From contig DASSKC010000104.1 in the NCBI GenBank assembly GCA_035690885.1, forward strand, positions 1 through 8,858: DNA of 8,858 nucleotides. Direction: 5' to 3'. Positions 1-7,102 of the stretch are shown piece after piece. The notes under the pieces are model-generated. The model made no database searches, was not told the origin of the DNA, and saw nothing but the letters and a program-made list of their open reading frames with translations. The translations under genes were made by a program, and so were the position numbers. Numbering within the stretch: position 1 is the first letter of the stretch; each line of letters begins with the position of its first letter. The DNA is from Oleiagrimonas sp035690885. Its GTDB lineage: Bacteria > Pseudomonadota > Gammaproteobacteria > Xanthomonadales > Rhodanobacteraceae.

Positions 1-1176
1 GAAGGTGTCGTAATCGAAATCGTAAATGGAATCCCATTCCTTCCGGGACGTCTGCAGGCCGGTCAGGGTCAGGATGTTTCGGTTGTTGATGTTCCAGTTG
101 ATTTTCGCGTAAATCTTGGGCCGCTGCACCTTGTAATTGTAGGCATGCGGGTCATACACATTGCCGACGTTCTTGCCTTGCGATTCGTTCTTCTCCGCAG
201 CCAGGAGAAAGAACAATCGATCGCGAATCAATGGGCCGCTCACATAAGCATCGTAAACACGCGACTGCCCGTGATTGGCCTTGTAGTAATGCTGTATGTC
301 GCCCGGCCGCTGACCTTCCAGCTTCGACAGCGTATTTTGATAGTAGTAGTTGCGCTTGTCGGCCGCCCAGCTCGATGGGTCGAACTGCGCACGCACACCG
401 AAGTGCCATTCGTTGGTGCCGCTTTTGCCAATCTGGTTGATCACGCCACCGATCGAACGACCGTACTTGGCTCCGTAGCCGCTGATGAAGGTCTGCTGCT
501 GCTGGATCGCGCCATACGGCAACGACAAGCCGCCCTGCGCATTGAGCGCACTGGTGACGTTCATGCCGTCGATGTAATACGCATTCTCGGCCGTCGAAGC
601 GCCACCGAACACGTTGACGCCCTCGCCCAATGGCCCCGCGTTGAGCTGCGGTGAACCCATGTTCACGCCCGGCGCCAGCATGGCGATGTCCGCCGCCGTG
701 CGTCCCAGCGGCAGTTGCCGCAACTCGCGCGCCGTGACTGTGGTGACCTGGTTGGTGGTGGTCACGTCGATCGGCGGGATGCTGTTGGCCGACACGCTCA
801 CCGTCGACAGGTCAACGGCATTGGCCGCGTTTCCACTGGACGTGAAATTGACCACGACGGCGCCGGCCGCGGCCGGCGTGACGCCGCTGCGACTTTGCAC
901 GACCTCGCCGTGCTGCATCAACGACACCGTATAGGTACCCACGGGAAGCGTGATGGAGTAACGACCGTTCTCACCCACCGCAACCGTCTGGTTGAAACCC
1001 GAGCCGCCCGTGACCTGAATGGATTCATTGGGTGCCACCGGGACGGTACCGTAAATGGTGCCGTTGGTCGCCTGCCCCCAGGCCGTACCAGCGAATACCA
1101 GCCCGATTGCAAGTGGCAGGATCTTCCGTTTTATGGAGCGATTACGCCGCAACTTGCTCGCGCCTTTACTGCTCAT
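1..1176 (-). CDS. Oar-type TonB-dependent receptor, N-terminal part (receptor 1)
   Basis: Outer-membrane active transporter of the Oar-like group (carboxypeptidase-regulatory-like domain plus plug and beta-barrel), energised by TonB-ExbBD; the substrate is unknown. The visible 392 codons start at ATG 1176, with GAGGTG (1184-1189) seven bases upstream. In order: a basic N-terminus and hydrophobic segment ending TAWG-Q (signal peptide, cut after about residue 34); a beta-sandwich domain at about 38-112 (TIYGTV, YSITLPVGTYTVSL); a TonB-box-like STVSVSAN at about 124-131; a plug at about 135-250 with YIDGMN and GGVINQIGKSG; and the first barrel strands. The gene leaves the window in frame at base 1, so about two thirds is missing if it matches its 1041-residue paralogue at 3658-6783. 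By hand alignment about three quarters of residues are identical to that paralogue, with no gap. Oar-type membership is clear. The natural substrate could be peptide, protein or another ligand and cannot be read from sequence. Confidence 0.93.
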   Translation of the reverse strand, partial: MSSKGASKLRRNRSIKRKILPLAIGLVFAGTAWGQATNGTIYGTVPVAPNESIQVTGGSGFNQTVAVGENGRYSITLPVGTYTVSLMQHGEVVQSRSGVTPAAAGAVVVNFTSSGNAANAVDLSTVSVSANSIPPIDVTTTNQVTTVTARELRQLPLGRTAADIAMLAPGVNMGSPQLNAGPLGEGVNVFGGASTAENAYYIDGMNVTSALNAQGGLSLPYGAIQQQQTFISGYGAKYGRSIGGVINQIGKSGTNEWHFGVRAQFDPSSWAADKRNYYYQNTLSKLEGQRPGDIQHYYKANHGQSRVYDAYVSGPLIRDRLFFLLAAEKNESQGKNVGNVYDPHAYNYKVQRPKIYAKINWNINNRNILTLTGLQTSRKEWDSIYDFDYDTF

Positions 1177-1687
1177 GTTTCTGCACCTCTGCCAAATGAA
1201 AACAGGTATTGACCCGCCGCATGGCGGCAATGCCGTCACGGGCGTCACGAAAATCACGCGAACACCGACCCTCTCGCGTGTGATGATTCACGCGAAGCTC
1301 GTTTGTTTTTCCCCGGTTTCAATGGATCGGGCGAATGGCACCCGCCACGAATGTATTTTTTCGTGCCCCGTTATGTTCCCACCGTGCGATGGGCAGCCCC
1401 ACGCGTTGCATGGCGCGCTCGGCGTCGATGACTTCACGCACCCGCATGACCCGCGGGGCAATGCCCGAATCCGGAAGCAACGCCCGGATCCAGTCCGTTA
1501 CATGAAATTTACAAGCGTTGAAAAACAGACTAACCCCAGCAAGAGTAAGTGCACCAATGAAAATTCAATCACCATGCATAGCCGAAAGTTATGGACATTC
1601 GACCTCGCCAAAAGCATGAAACCACGCTTGCGATCGCCATCCTCACATGGAGTATTATCAACGATCTGACGCCTGTCCGGAGCAACC
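1177..1687. other. Divergent intergenic region between receptor 1 and the M61 peptidase
   Basis: These 511 bases should carry the promoters of both flanking genes. The receptor side holds its ribosome binding site (1184-1189), a short GC hairpin (gccgc/gcggc around 1215-1227), and small dyads around 1275-1294 (cgcgtg/cacgcg) and 1347-1366 (cacgaa/ttcgtg). No convincing sigma-70 promoter was found for receptor 1. The peptidase side, from about 1500 on, is clearly more AT-rich and has a plausible -10 box at 1653-1658. On the minus strand one frame stays open from 1564 to a stop at 1319, with a first ATG at 1447. It could be a 42-residue peptide or a gene remnant (see findings) but is not called as a gene. 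Confidence 0.6.
1628..1658 (+). promoter_or_regulatory. Candidate sigma-70 promoter of the M61 peptidase gene
   Basis: The -10-like TATTAT at 1653-1658 matches the consensus at five of six positions and lies 29 bases before the start codon, giving a short leader. The best -35-like sequence is TTGCGA at 1628-1633, but the spacer is 19 bases, longer than ideal. The call rests mainly on the -10 box and on position. Confidence 0.35.
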
Positions 1688-3595
1688 ATGAAGCACCTGC
1701 CACTGATACTCGGCGGACTGAGTCTGTTCGCATCCGTGTCCTGCCCGGCGGCAACGCAAGCGAATGCGAAACGTCCCGGCACCGTTGCACTGACCGTGCG
1801 CTTGCCCGACCCGGCGCAGAAGGTTCTTTACGTGAACGAGGTCATGCCGGTCCGGGCAGGAAAGCTCACGCTCTATTATCCGAAGTACATCCCCGGCGAC
1901 CATGCACCGGATGGGCCGATCGGCAAGGTCATGGGACTCGAGATTTCCGCGCACGGCCAGCGCATCGCCTGGCACCGCGATGCGGTCGACATGTTCACGT
2001 TCCACCTGACCATTCCCGAGGGAGTCGACACGATCGACATCCGCTTCCAGTACCCGGCCAGCCATCGCGTGACCCCCGAACTGATGGATCTCACCTGGGA
2101 TCACGTGTCGCTGTATCGCGCCGGCTACCCGTCACGCGAGCAGATGTTCCAGCCATCGCTGGTCATTCCCGCCGACTGGCACTACGCGTCCGCCCTGGTC
2201 ACGGAAAGCCGTTCGGGCAAGCGCATCCGCTTCAAACCGGTCCCGTACAACACGCTGGTCGATTCGCCGGTGATCGCCGGCAGGCATTTTCGGCAAATCG
2301 ACCTGACGCCGGCCGGCTCCGACGTCCATCGCTACCTCGACCTGGTTGGTGACAGCGCCGAGGCGATCGCCATCAAGCCGCGACAAATCGCCGACTATCG
2401 CAACCTGGTCAAGCAGGCACAGGCGTTGTTCCACTCGCATCACTACGACAGCTACCACTTCCTGCTGACGCTGAGCGACTACACGTCCGCCGGTGGTCTG
2501 GAGCATCACCAGTCCAGCGACGATCGCGCACGTGGCGGCTCGCACATGTTTTCCGATCGCGCGCACTTCATGCTCGACGCCTCGCTGTTGCCGCACGAGT
2601 ACACGCATTCGTGGAATGGCAAGTTCATGCGCCCGGCCGAACTGTGGCAGCCGAACTTCGAGAAGCCCGAACACACGAAGATGATCTGGGTGTACGAAGG
2701 CCTGACCGTCTACCTCGGTGACATGCTGACCGTCCGCAGTGGCCTGTGGTCGCCGCAGACCTGGCGCGACGTGGTCGCCTACCGCGCGGCCGTGCTTGCC
2801 CACCGCCGCGGTCGCGCCTGGCGGCCGCTGATCGACACCACGACTGCCGCGCAGCTGCTCTACGGCGCGCCCATGGCCTGGTCCAACTGGCGTCGCACGA
2901 CGGACTTTTACCGCGAAGGCGAACTGCTGTGGCTGGCCGTTGACACGAAAATGCGTGCATTGAGCGACGACCGCCACACGCTGGAGGACTTCGCCCGCCG
3001 CTTCTTCGGCATCGACAACGGCAGCTACGTGACCCACCGCTACACGTTTGCCAACCTCGTGTCGGCACTCGACGCGGTACAGCCGTACGACTGGGGCAGC
3101 TTTCTGCACGGTTGGCTGAACGGCGTCGGCAATGAGGTGCCGCTGTTGTCAGGCATCAGGCGCAGCGGATGGAAACTGGTCTACACCGACAAGCCTTCGC
3201 GTTACCAGTTGGCGCTGCAGAATGTCGGCAATGGCGAGCTCAGCCCGATGGGCGTCAATGCCATGTTCTCGGTGGGCCTGTTTGTCGACCGCAAGGGCAA
3301 CATCCGCGACGTTCTGTGGCATGGCCCCGCATTCAAGGCCGGTCTCGCGCCCGGCATGAAGCTGACCGCCATCAACGGACACGCGTACTCGACCGACGTG
3401 TTGCGTCGGCAAATCGCACAGGCGCACAAAGGCACCGGCGCCATCGAGTTCCGCGCCCGTGGTGACGGCATCACCCGTACCTACACCGTGCATTACGACG
3501 GCGGACTGAAATTCCCGCACCTGGTTCGTCGAGCGGGCACGCCGAACTACCTCAAGCAGATCCTCGAACCCGTGCCGACGACAAACGGATCATGA
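1688..3595 (+). CDS. Secreted M61-family metallopeptidase with C-terminal PDZ domain
   Basis: Zinc aminopeptidase of the M61 (glycyl aminopeptidase) family, 635 residues, a usual length for the family. Residues 1-25 form a signal peptide with a probable cut near TQA-N, so the enzyme is exported to the periplasm or beyond. A beta-rich M61 N-terminal domain covers about 30-210. The catalytic part contains GGLEH at 269-273, the zinc motif HEYTH at 303-307 (His303, His307, catalytic Glu304) and the third ligand Glu337 in WVYEGLT. The conserved FYREGELLWLAVD at 407-419 follows. A PDZ-like domain lies at about 520-600 (GLFVDRKGNI, GLAPGMKLTAING). Start ATG 1688 has GGAG at 1679-1682, five bases upstream. 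The gene is divergent from receptor 1 and convergent with receptor 2 (62 bases between stop codons), so it is transcribed alone. All key catalytic residues are present. The substrate is unknown; family members prefer N-terminal Gly or Ala. Placement between two receptors suggests peptide handling at the envelope. Confidence 0.92.
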   Translation: MKHLPLILGGLSLFASVSCPAATQANAKRPGTVALTVRLPDPAQKVLYVNEVMPVRAGKLTLYYPKYIPGDHAPDGPIGKVMGLEISAHGQRIAWHRDAVDMFTFHLTIPEGVDTIDIRFQYPASHRVTPELMDLTWDHVSLYRAGYPSREQMFQPSLVIPADWHYASALVTESRSGKRIRFKPVPYNTLVDSPVIAGRHFRQIDLTPAGSDVHRYLDLVGDSAEAIAIKPRQIADYRNLVKQAQALFHSHHYDSYHFLLTLSDYTSAGGLEHHQSSDDRARGGSHMFSDRAHFMLDASLLPHEYTHSWNGKFMRPAELWQPNFEKPEHTKMIWVYEGLTVYLGDMLTVRSGLWSPQTWRDVVAYRAAVLAHRRGRAWRPLIDTTTAAQLLYGAPMAWSNWRRTTDFYREGELLWLAVDTKMRALSDDRHTLEDFARRFFGIDNGSYVTHRYTFANLVSALDAVQPYDWGSFLHGWLNGVGNEVPLLSGIRRSGWKLVYTDKPSRYQLALQNVGNGELSPMGVNAMFSVGLFVDRKGNIRDVLWHGPAFKAGLAPGMKLTAINGHAYSTDVLRRQIAQAHKGTGAIEFRARGDGITRTYTVHYDGGLKFPHLVRRAGTPNYLKQILEPVPTTNGS

Positions 3596-3604
3596 GTGCA
3601 ACAT

Positions 3605-3651
3605 GAGGCAAGACGCAGCGCCGAGCGGAGCCCGGCGCTGCGTCGAACCTC
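3605..3651. terminator. Hairpin between convergent genes, probable bidirectional terminator
   Basis: A perfect 12-bp stem (gacgcagcgccg at 3612-3623 with cggcgctgcgtc at 3633-3644) closes a 9-base loop. Beyond a three-base internal mismatch on each side, gagg (3605-3608) pairs with cctc (3648-3651). It sits between the stop codons of the peptidase (3595) and receptor 2 (3660), exactly where one terminator could serve both genes. Neither side has a real T-run, so it may instead only stabilise the RNA 3' ends or assist Rho-dependent stopping. Confidence 0.6.
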
Positions 3652-3657
3652 TCGGGA

Positions 3658-6600
3658 TCAAAAGTTGTAACTGATGGATGCGCGGACGTAGCGCGGCGCC
3701 TGCGTATTGTTGGGCCTTCCGTAGTCGGGGTTCGGGTTCTGGGTCGACATGAAGAAGTCGTTGATGAACGTCGGCTTCTGGTTGTTGAACACGTTGAACA
3801 CGCTCACCTTGAAATCGAGCTTGTGCCCGGCCCATGCCGGTTCGTAGTTCAGCTGCAGGTTCAAGCTCCGCGTCCACGGCAAACGCCCCAACGAGCCCGG
3901 CGGCACCGGTTCGCCACCACACCAGTAATAGGTGCTCGAACCATGCAGGGCGACCTCGTTCGGCCCGTAGTAACCGCGGCACAGGCGCGGCGTGCCGGAT
4001 GCCAGATACCAATTGCCGCTGACCGTCCATTCCGGTGTGATCGCGTAGGCACCGAAGATCTTGAACTGGTGACGACGATCGTTGGGCAACACGCCGTAGG
4101 AGTATTCCATGCGCTCGGGGAAATCCCACGCCGTGGTCAGTGATTGGTAGGACCCGCTCTGCTGGGAATACGTGCTGACCGGCCCCTCGGTGTTGCCCCA
4201 GGTCTTGGCGAACACGTAGCCGATCTTGGCGAACCACTTGCCATCCCAGGAATGCTTGAGCGACAGGTTCAGCGAGTAGTACTTGCGGCTCGGACCCCGC
4301 TCGAAGCCCTGGTCTTCACGCGTGAACATCACGGGCACCAGGCTGCCGTCCGGCGCCTTCATCAGGATCTTGTTGGTCTCGCCGGGGTTGATCAGGATCA
4401 GGCTCTGCGCGTACTTGCCGCAGTCCTGCGGGGTCATCCAGTCGTAACCCTGCCGGCGTCCGGCCGCGCATTCCATCTGCATGTCGCCGTAATCGTCGAT
4501 GATGCGGCTCATGTGCTGATAGGTACCCGTGGCCGAGAACACCCACTGGGTACCCAGCATCTCGAACTGCTGCTGCATGCCAAGCACGAAGTTGTCCGAG
4601 TACTCGGCCTGGATATTCTGCGATGCAGTCACCCTCGGGTCCTTGGGTTGGCCGTACTCGCTGTTGATCGACACGCCGGTCGACGGATTCTGCGGCAACG
4701 GTTTGAAGCCGATCGGCTCGCCTGTTTCCTGGTTGATTCCGGTATAGGTCCCGTACTGGGCCATGGCGGTCACCGGCGAAGCGATCCAGCGCGCCGTGGT
4801 CAGCGGCAGCGCCAGGTAATAACGCCCGGCATTGCCGAAGATCTTCAGCGTGGAATCGCCATGCACATCCCAGCTGAAGCCGATACGCGGCGCCCACTGC
4901 GGTTCGGTCAGCCGGATATAGGGGACGTTGTTGGAGTTGTAGTTGGTGAACTGATCGTTGCGCAGACCCAAGGTAAGCAGGAAGTTCGGCGTGACCTGCC
5001 AGTTGTCCTCGATGTACTGCGCGCGCTGCACCACCTTGACCGACGCGGTGGCCTTGGACACGTGCTTTTCGACGTAGTAGCAATGCACCTTTCCATCGCG
5101 CCCGGTCAGGCACGAACTGGCTGGAACCGGGGCCACGTAAGGCGCGACGTTGGGGTTGACGCCGAACACCGGCTTGCCCTGATCCGCCACGCCGTATGAC
5201 CAGTAATAACCCGGCCCGGTGGTCACATAGCCGTCATTGGCATCCGACGAATTGATGTTGTCGATGCCGACATGGATCTCGTGGTTGCCCAGCTGATAGG
5301 CCAGGTCGAGGCGATAATTCATCACGTCGACATACAGATCCGGGTCGCTCACGGTCGTGGAACCTTGCGAGTTGCGGATGCCGCCGGGTGGCGAGAAGCG
5401 CGGATTCTGCTGGGATGTACCGGAAATGTGCGGCAACGACGGGTCGTAACCGGGGTATGCCGGCTGCATCGAGAAATACGTGCCATGCGTCTTGCCCAGC
5501 ATGGCATTGAGCGTCAAGTCATCGGTAATGTAGGAGGTGTAGTTGGCCACCCACATGGTAAAGGTGTTCTTGTCCGTTTCCGCGGCACGCACGAATTCGC
5601 CTTTCTTGTACGTGTCATAGTCGAACGCGTAATCGCTTTCCCACGACTTGTTCGACGTCTGCAAACCCGACAGCGTGAGGATGTTGCGGCTGTTGATATT
5701 CCAGTTGATCTTGGCGTAGACCTTCGGCTTGCGTACCTCGTAGTCATAGACGTACGGACTGTAGACCGAGCCGATGGTGCTTCCCGTCGACTTTTCCTTT
5801 TCCGCAGCCACGAAGAAAAACAGCTTGTCCCTGATCAGGGGACCACTGACATAGGCACTGTAGACCGTGGTCTGGCCGTAGCTGCCCCGGTTGTAGTGCT
5901 GGATGTCTCCCGGTTGCTGCCCCTCTTTGGTCGACAACGGGTTGGAGTAGTAATAGTTGCGCTTGGAGGCCGTCCAGTCCGACGGCGCCCACTGCGCGCG
6001 CACGCCGAAATGCCACTCGTTGGAACCGCTCTTGCCGATCTGGTTGATCACGCCACCGATCGAGCGCCCGTATTTGGCGCCATAGCCGCTGATGAACGTC
6101 TGCTGTTGCTGGATGGCGCCATACGGCAACGAGAGGCCGCCCTGCGCAAACAGGGCGGAGGTCGAATTCATGCCGTCGATGTAATACGCATTCTCGGCGG
6201 TCGAGGCACCACCGAACACGTTGATGCCCTGCCCCAGCGGGCCGCCGTAGAGCTGCGGCGAGCCCATGTTCACGCCCGGCGCCAACAACGCAATCGCCTC
6301 GGCGCTGCGCCCGAGCGGCAGTTGCTGCAACTCGCGCGCCGTGACCGTGGTGACCTGGTTGGTGGTCCTCACGTCAATCGGCGGAACGGAATTTGCCGAC
6401 ACGGAGACACCGCCAAGATTGACGGCGTTGGTTGAACCCGCGCCCGAGAAAAAGTTCACGGCCACTGCGCCAGCGGCTGCGGGGGTGACGCCACTTCTGC
6501 TCTGGATCACTTCACCGTCGCGCAGCAACGATACGGTGTACGTACCGACCGGAAGGGTGATCGAATAATGTCCGGTCGAATCGACTTCGACCGTGCGATT

Positions 6601-6783
6601 GAAACCGGCACCGCCGGCGACGCGAACGACCTCGCCCGAAGCTGCGGGCACGGTACCGTAGATGGTACCGCTGGTGGACTGTGCCCACGCCGTACCCGCG
6701 AACACCAGGCCGATGGCAAGCGGCAGCACTTTGCGCCGCGAAAACTTGCTATGACGCAACGCGCCCAGGGATATGCCGTGCAT
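3658..6783 (-). CDS. Oar-type TonB-dependent receptor, complete (receptor 2)
   Basis: Complete 1041-residue outer-membrane TonB-dependent transporter. Signal peptide 1-34 ends FAGTAWA-Q. The carboxypeptidase-regulatory-like beta-sandwich covers about 38-112, and a TonB-box-like GGVSVSAN lies at 124-131. The plug at about 135-250 contains LPLGR, PGVNMGS, YIDGMN and SIGGVINQIGKSG. The 22-strand-type barrel fills the rest and ends RYVRASISYNF, with the terminal Phe typical of outer-membrane barrels. There are only six cysteines, in three close pairs (558/568, 772/788, 935/955), probably disulfides in surface loops. The start is ATG 6783: GGAGG at 6793-6797 lies nine bases upstream, and this codon aligns exactly with the start of receptor 1. 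Two in-frame upstream ATGs (6792, 6840) are less likely. Convergent with the peptidase; its promoter must lie in 6784-7390. Receptor identity is firm; the substrate is unknown, with peptides or proteins inferred from context. Confidence 0.95.
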   Translation of the reverse strand: MHGISLGALRHSKFSRRKVLPLAIGLVFAGTAWAQSTSGTIYGTVPAASGEVVRVAGGAGFNRTVEVDSTGHYSITLPVGTYTVSLLRDGEVIQSRSGVTPAAAGAVAVNFFSGAGSTNAVNLGGVSVSANSVPPIDVRTTNQVTTVTARELQQLPLGRSAEAIALLAPGVNMGSPQLYGGPLGQGINVFGGASTAENAYYIDGMNSTSALFAQGGLSLPYGAIQQQQTFISGYGAKYGRSIGGVINQIGKSGSNEWHFGVRAQWAPSDWTASKRNYYYSNPLSTKEGQQPGDIQHYNRGSYGQTTVYSAYVSGPLIRDKLFFFVAAEKEKSTGSTIGSVYSPYVYDYEVRKPKVYAKINWNINSRNILTLSGLQTSNKSWESDYAFDYDTYKKGEFVRAAETDKNTFTMWVANYTSYITDDLTLNAMLGKTHGTYFSMQPAYPGYDPSLPHISGTSQQNPRFSPPGGIRNSQGSTTVSDPDLYVDVMNYRLDLAYQLGNHEIHVGIDNINSSDANDGYVTTGPGYYWSYGVADQGKPVFGVNPNVAPYVAPVPASSCLTGRDGKVHCYYVEKHVSKATASVKVVQRAQYIEDNWQVTPNFLLTLGLRNDQFTNYNSNNVPYIRLTEPQWAPRIGFSWDVHGDSTLKIFGNAGRYYLALPLTTARWIASPVTAMAQYGTYTGINQETGEPIGFKPLPQNPSTGVSINSEYGQPKDPRVTASQNIQAEYSDNFVLGMQQQFEMLGTQWVFSATGTYQHMSRIIDDYGDMQMECAAGRRQGYDWMTPQDCGKYAQSLILINPGETNKILMKAPDGSLVPVMFTREDQGFERGPSRKYYSLNLSLKHSWDGKWFAKIGYVFAKTWGNTEGPVSTYSQQSGSYQSLTTAWDFPERMEYSYGVLPNDRRHQFKIFGAYAITPEWTVSGNWYLASGTPRLCRGYYGPNEVALHGSSTYYWCGGEPVPPGSLGRLPWTRSLNLQLNYEPAWAGHKLDFKVSVFNVFNNQKPTFINDFFMSTQNPNPDYGRPNNTQAPRYVRASISYNF

Positions 6784-6792
6784 GTAATACAT

Positions 6793-6797
6793 CCTCC
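6793..6797 (-). promoter_or_regulatory. Ribosome binding site that sets the start of receptor 2
   Basis: A perfect GGAGG (read on the minus strand) lies nine bases before ATG 6783. It abuts the in-frame ATG at 6792 almost directly, leaving no room for initiation there, so 6783 is preferred. Confidence 0.75.
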
Positions 6798-6991
6798 ACA
6801 CTGGATAATGCCGAACTGAAACGACCCGTCCGACCAGCATCCTGCCGTCTGAACAAATAAACGGATTGCAGCAAACGGCAAATGGTCAAAAACAGCGCCC
6901 CACCAACCCTTCAAATCAACAGGCCAGCTTGCATTCCGGCCAGCCTACCCCATGCCATTCATGCACAGCCACTGAAGAATACGACACCCGG

Positions 6992-7008
6992 CATAACCCG
7001 CGGTTATG
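6992..7008. repeat. Inverted repeat cataacc-cgc-ggttatg, possible operator
   Basis: A perfect 7-bp dyad with a three-base centre lies about 210 bases upstream of the receptor 2 start, next to the AT-rich run ttattttta (7011-7019). Its size suits a dimeric repressor site, but no regulator gene for it is visible. On the plus strand the following T-rich run also gives it a weak terminator look. Confidence 0.35.
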
Positions 7009-7036
7009 GATTATTTTTACGACAAGGAGCGATAAA

Positions 7037-7102
7037 AACCGAATGAATAAACTCCGAATGAAGTAACCTCATTCGGAGTTTATTTGTTGACTTCATTCGG
7101 TT
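7037..7102 (-). terminator. Nested AT-rich palindrome, probable terminator of the cytochrome c transcript
   Basis: The outer arms aaccgaatgaa (7037-7047) and ttcattcggtt (7092-7102) are perfect 11-bp complements. Inside them aataaactccgaatga (7046-7061) and tcattcggagtttatt (7069-7084) form a perfect 16-bp stem with a 7-base loop. The two stems stack with only a 7-base bulge (7085-7091). Read on the minus strand, the 3' side ends in CGG followed by TTTTTATC, the usual layout of an intrinsic terminator for leftward transcripts such as that of the cytochrome gene. The octamer ccgaatga occurs four times (two per strand), so a protein-binding site is an alternative. Confidence 0.55.

Noticed and set aside
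145..654. Plus-strand ORF of 169 codons
   Set aside because: It lies fully opposite the plug region of receptor 1. The minus strand matches a known family throughout, and a similar shadow occurs at the same place opposite receptor 2.
1688..1765. Possible lipobox (SVSC, residues 16-19) in the peptidase signal peptide
   Set aside because: The -3 position is Ser rather than Leu/Val/Ile, which is a poor lipobox. An ordinary signal-peptidase I site near TQA-N fits better, though a lipoprotein cannot be fully excluded.
2132..3109. Minus-strand ORF of 325 codons inside the peptidase gene
   Set aside because: Antisense shadow of the M61 catalytic region in GC-rich DNA. Its translation is rich in Arg, Val and Gln, without a recognisable domain, and the plus strand carries intact zinc motifs.
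4144..5199. Plus-strand ORF of 351 codons opposite receptor 2
   Set aside because: Antisense shadow. The minus strand encodes a continuous receptor with conserved barrel sequence; no ribosome binding site or domain supports the plus-strand reading.
5272..6435. Plus-strand ORF of 387 codons opposite receptor 2
   Set aside because: Antisense shadow for the same reasons. The matching stretch opposite receptor 1 is broken differently, as expected for a frame not under selection.
6721..6745. Twin-arginine-like SRRKVL in the receptor 2 signal peptide
   Set aside because: Receptor 1 has IKRKIL at the same place, so the twin arginine is not conserved. Beta-barrel receptors need Sec export unfolded.
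6784..6840. Upstream starts for receptor 2 at 6840 and 6792
   Set aside because: ATG 6792 touches the GGAGG site, and 6840 adds residues without signal-peptide character. ATG 6783 has proper spacing and aligns with the receptor 1 start.
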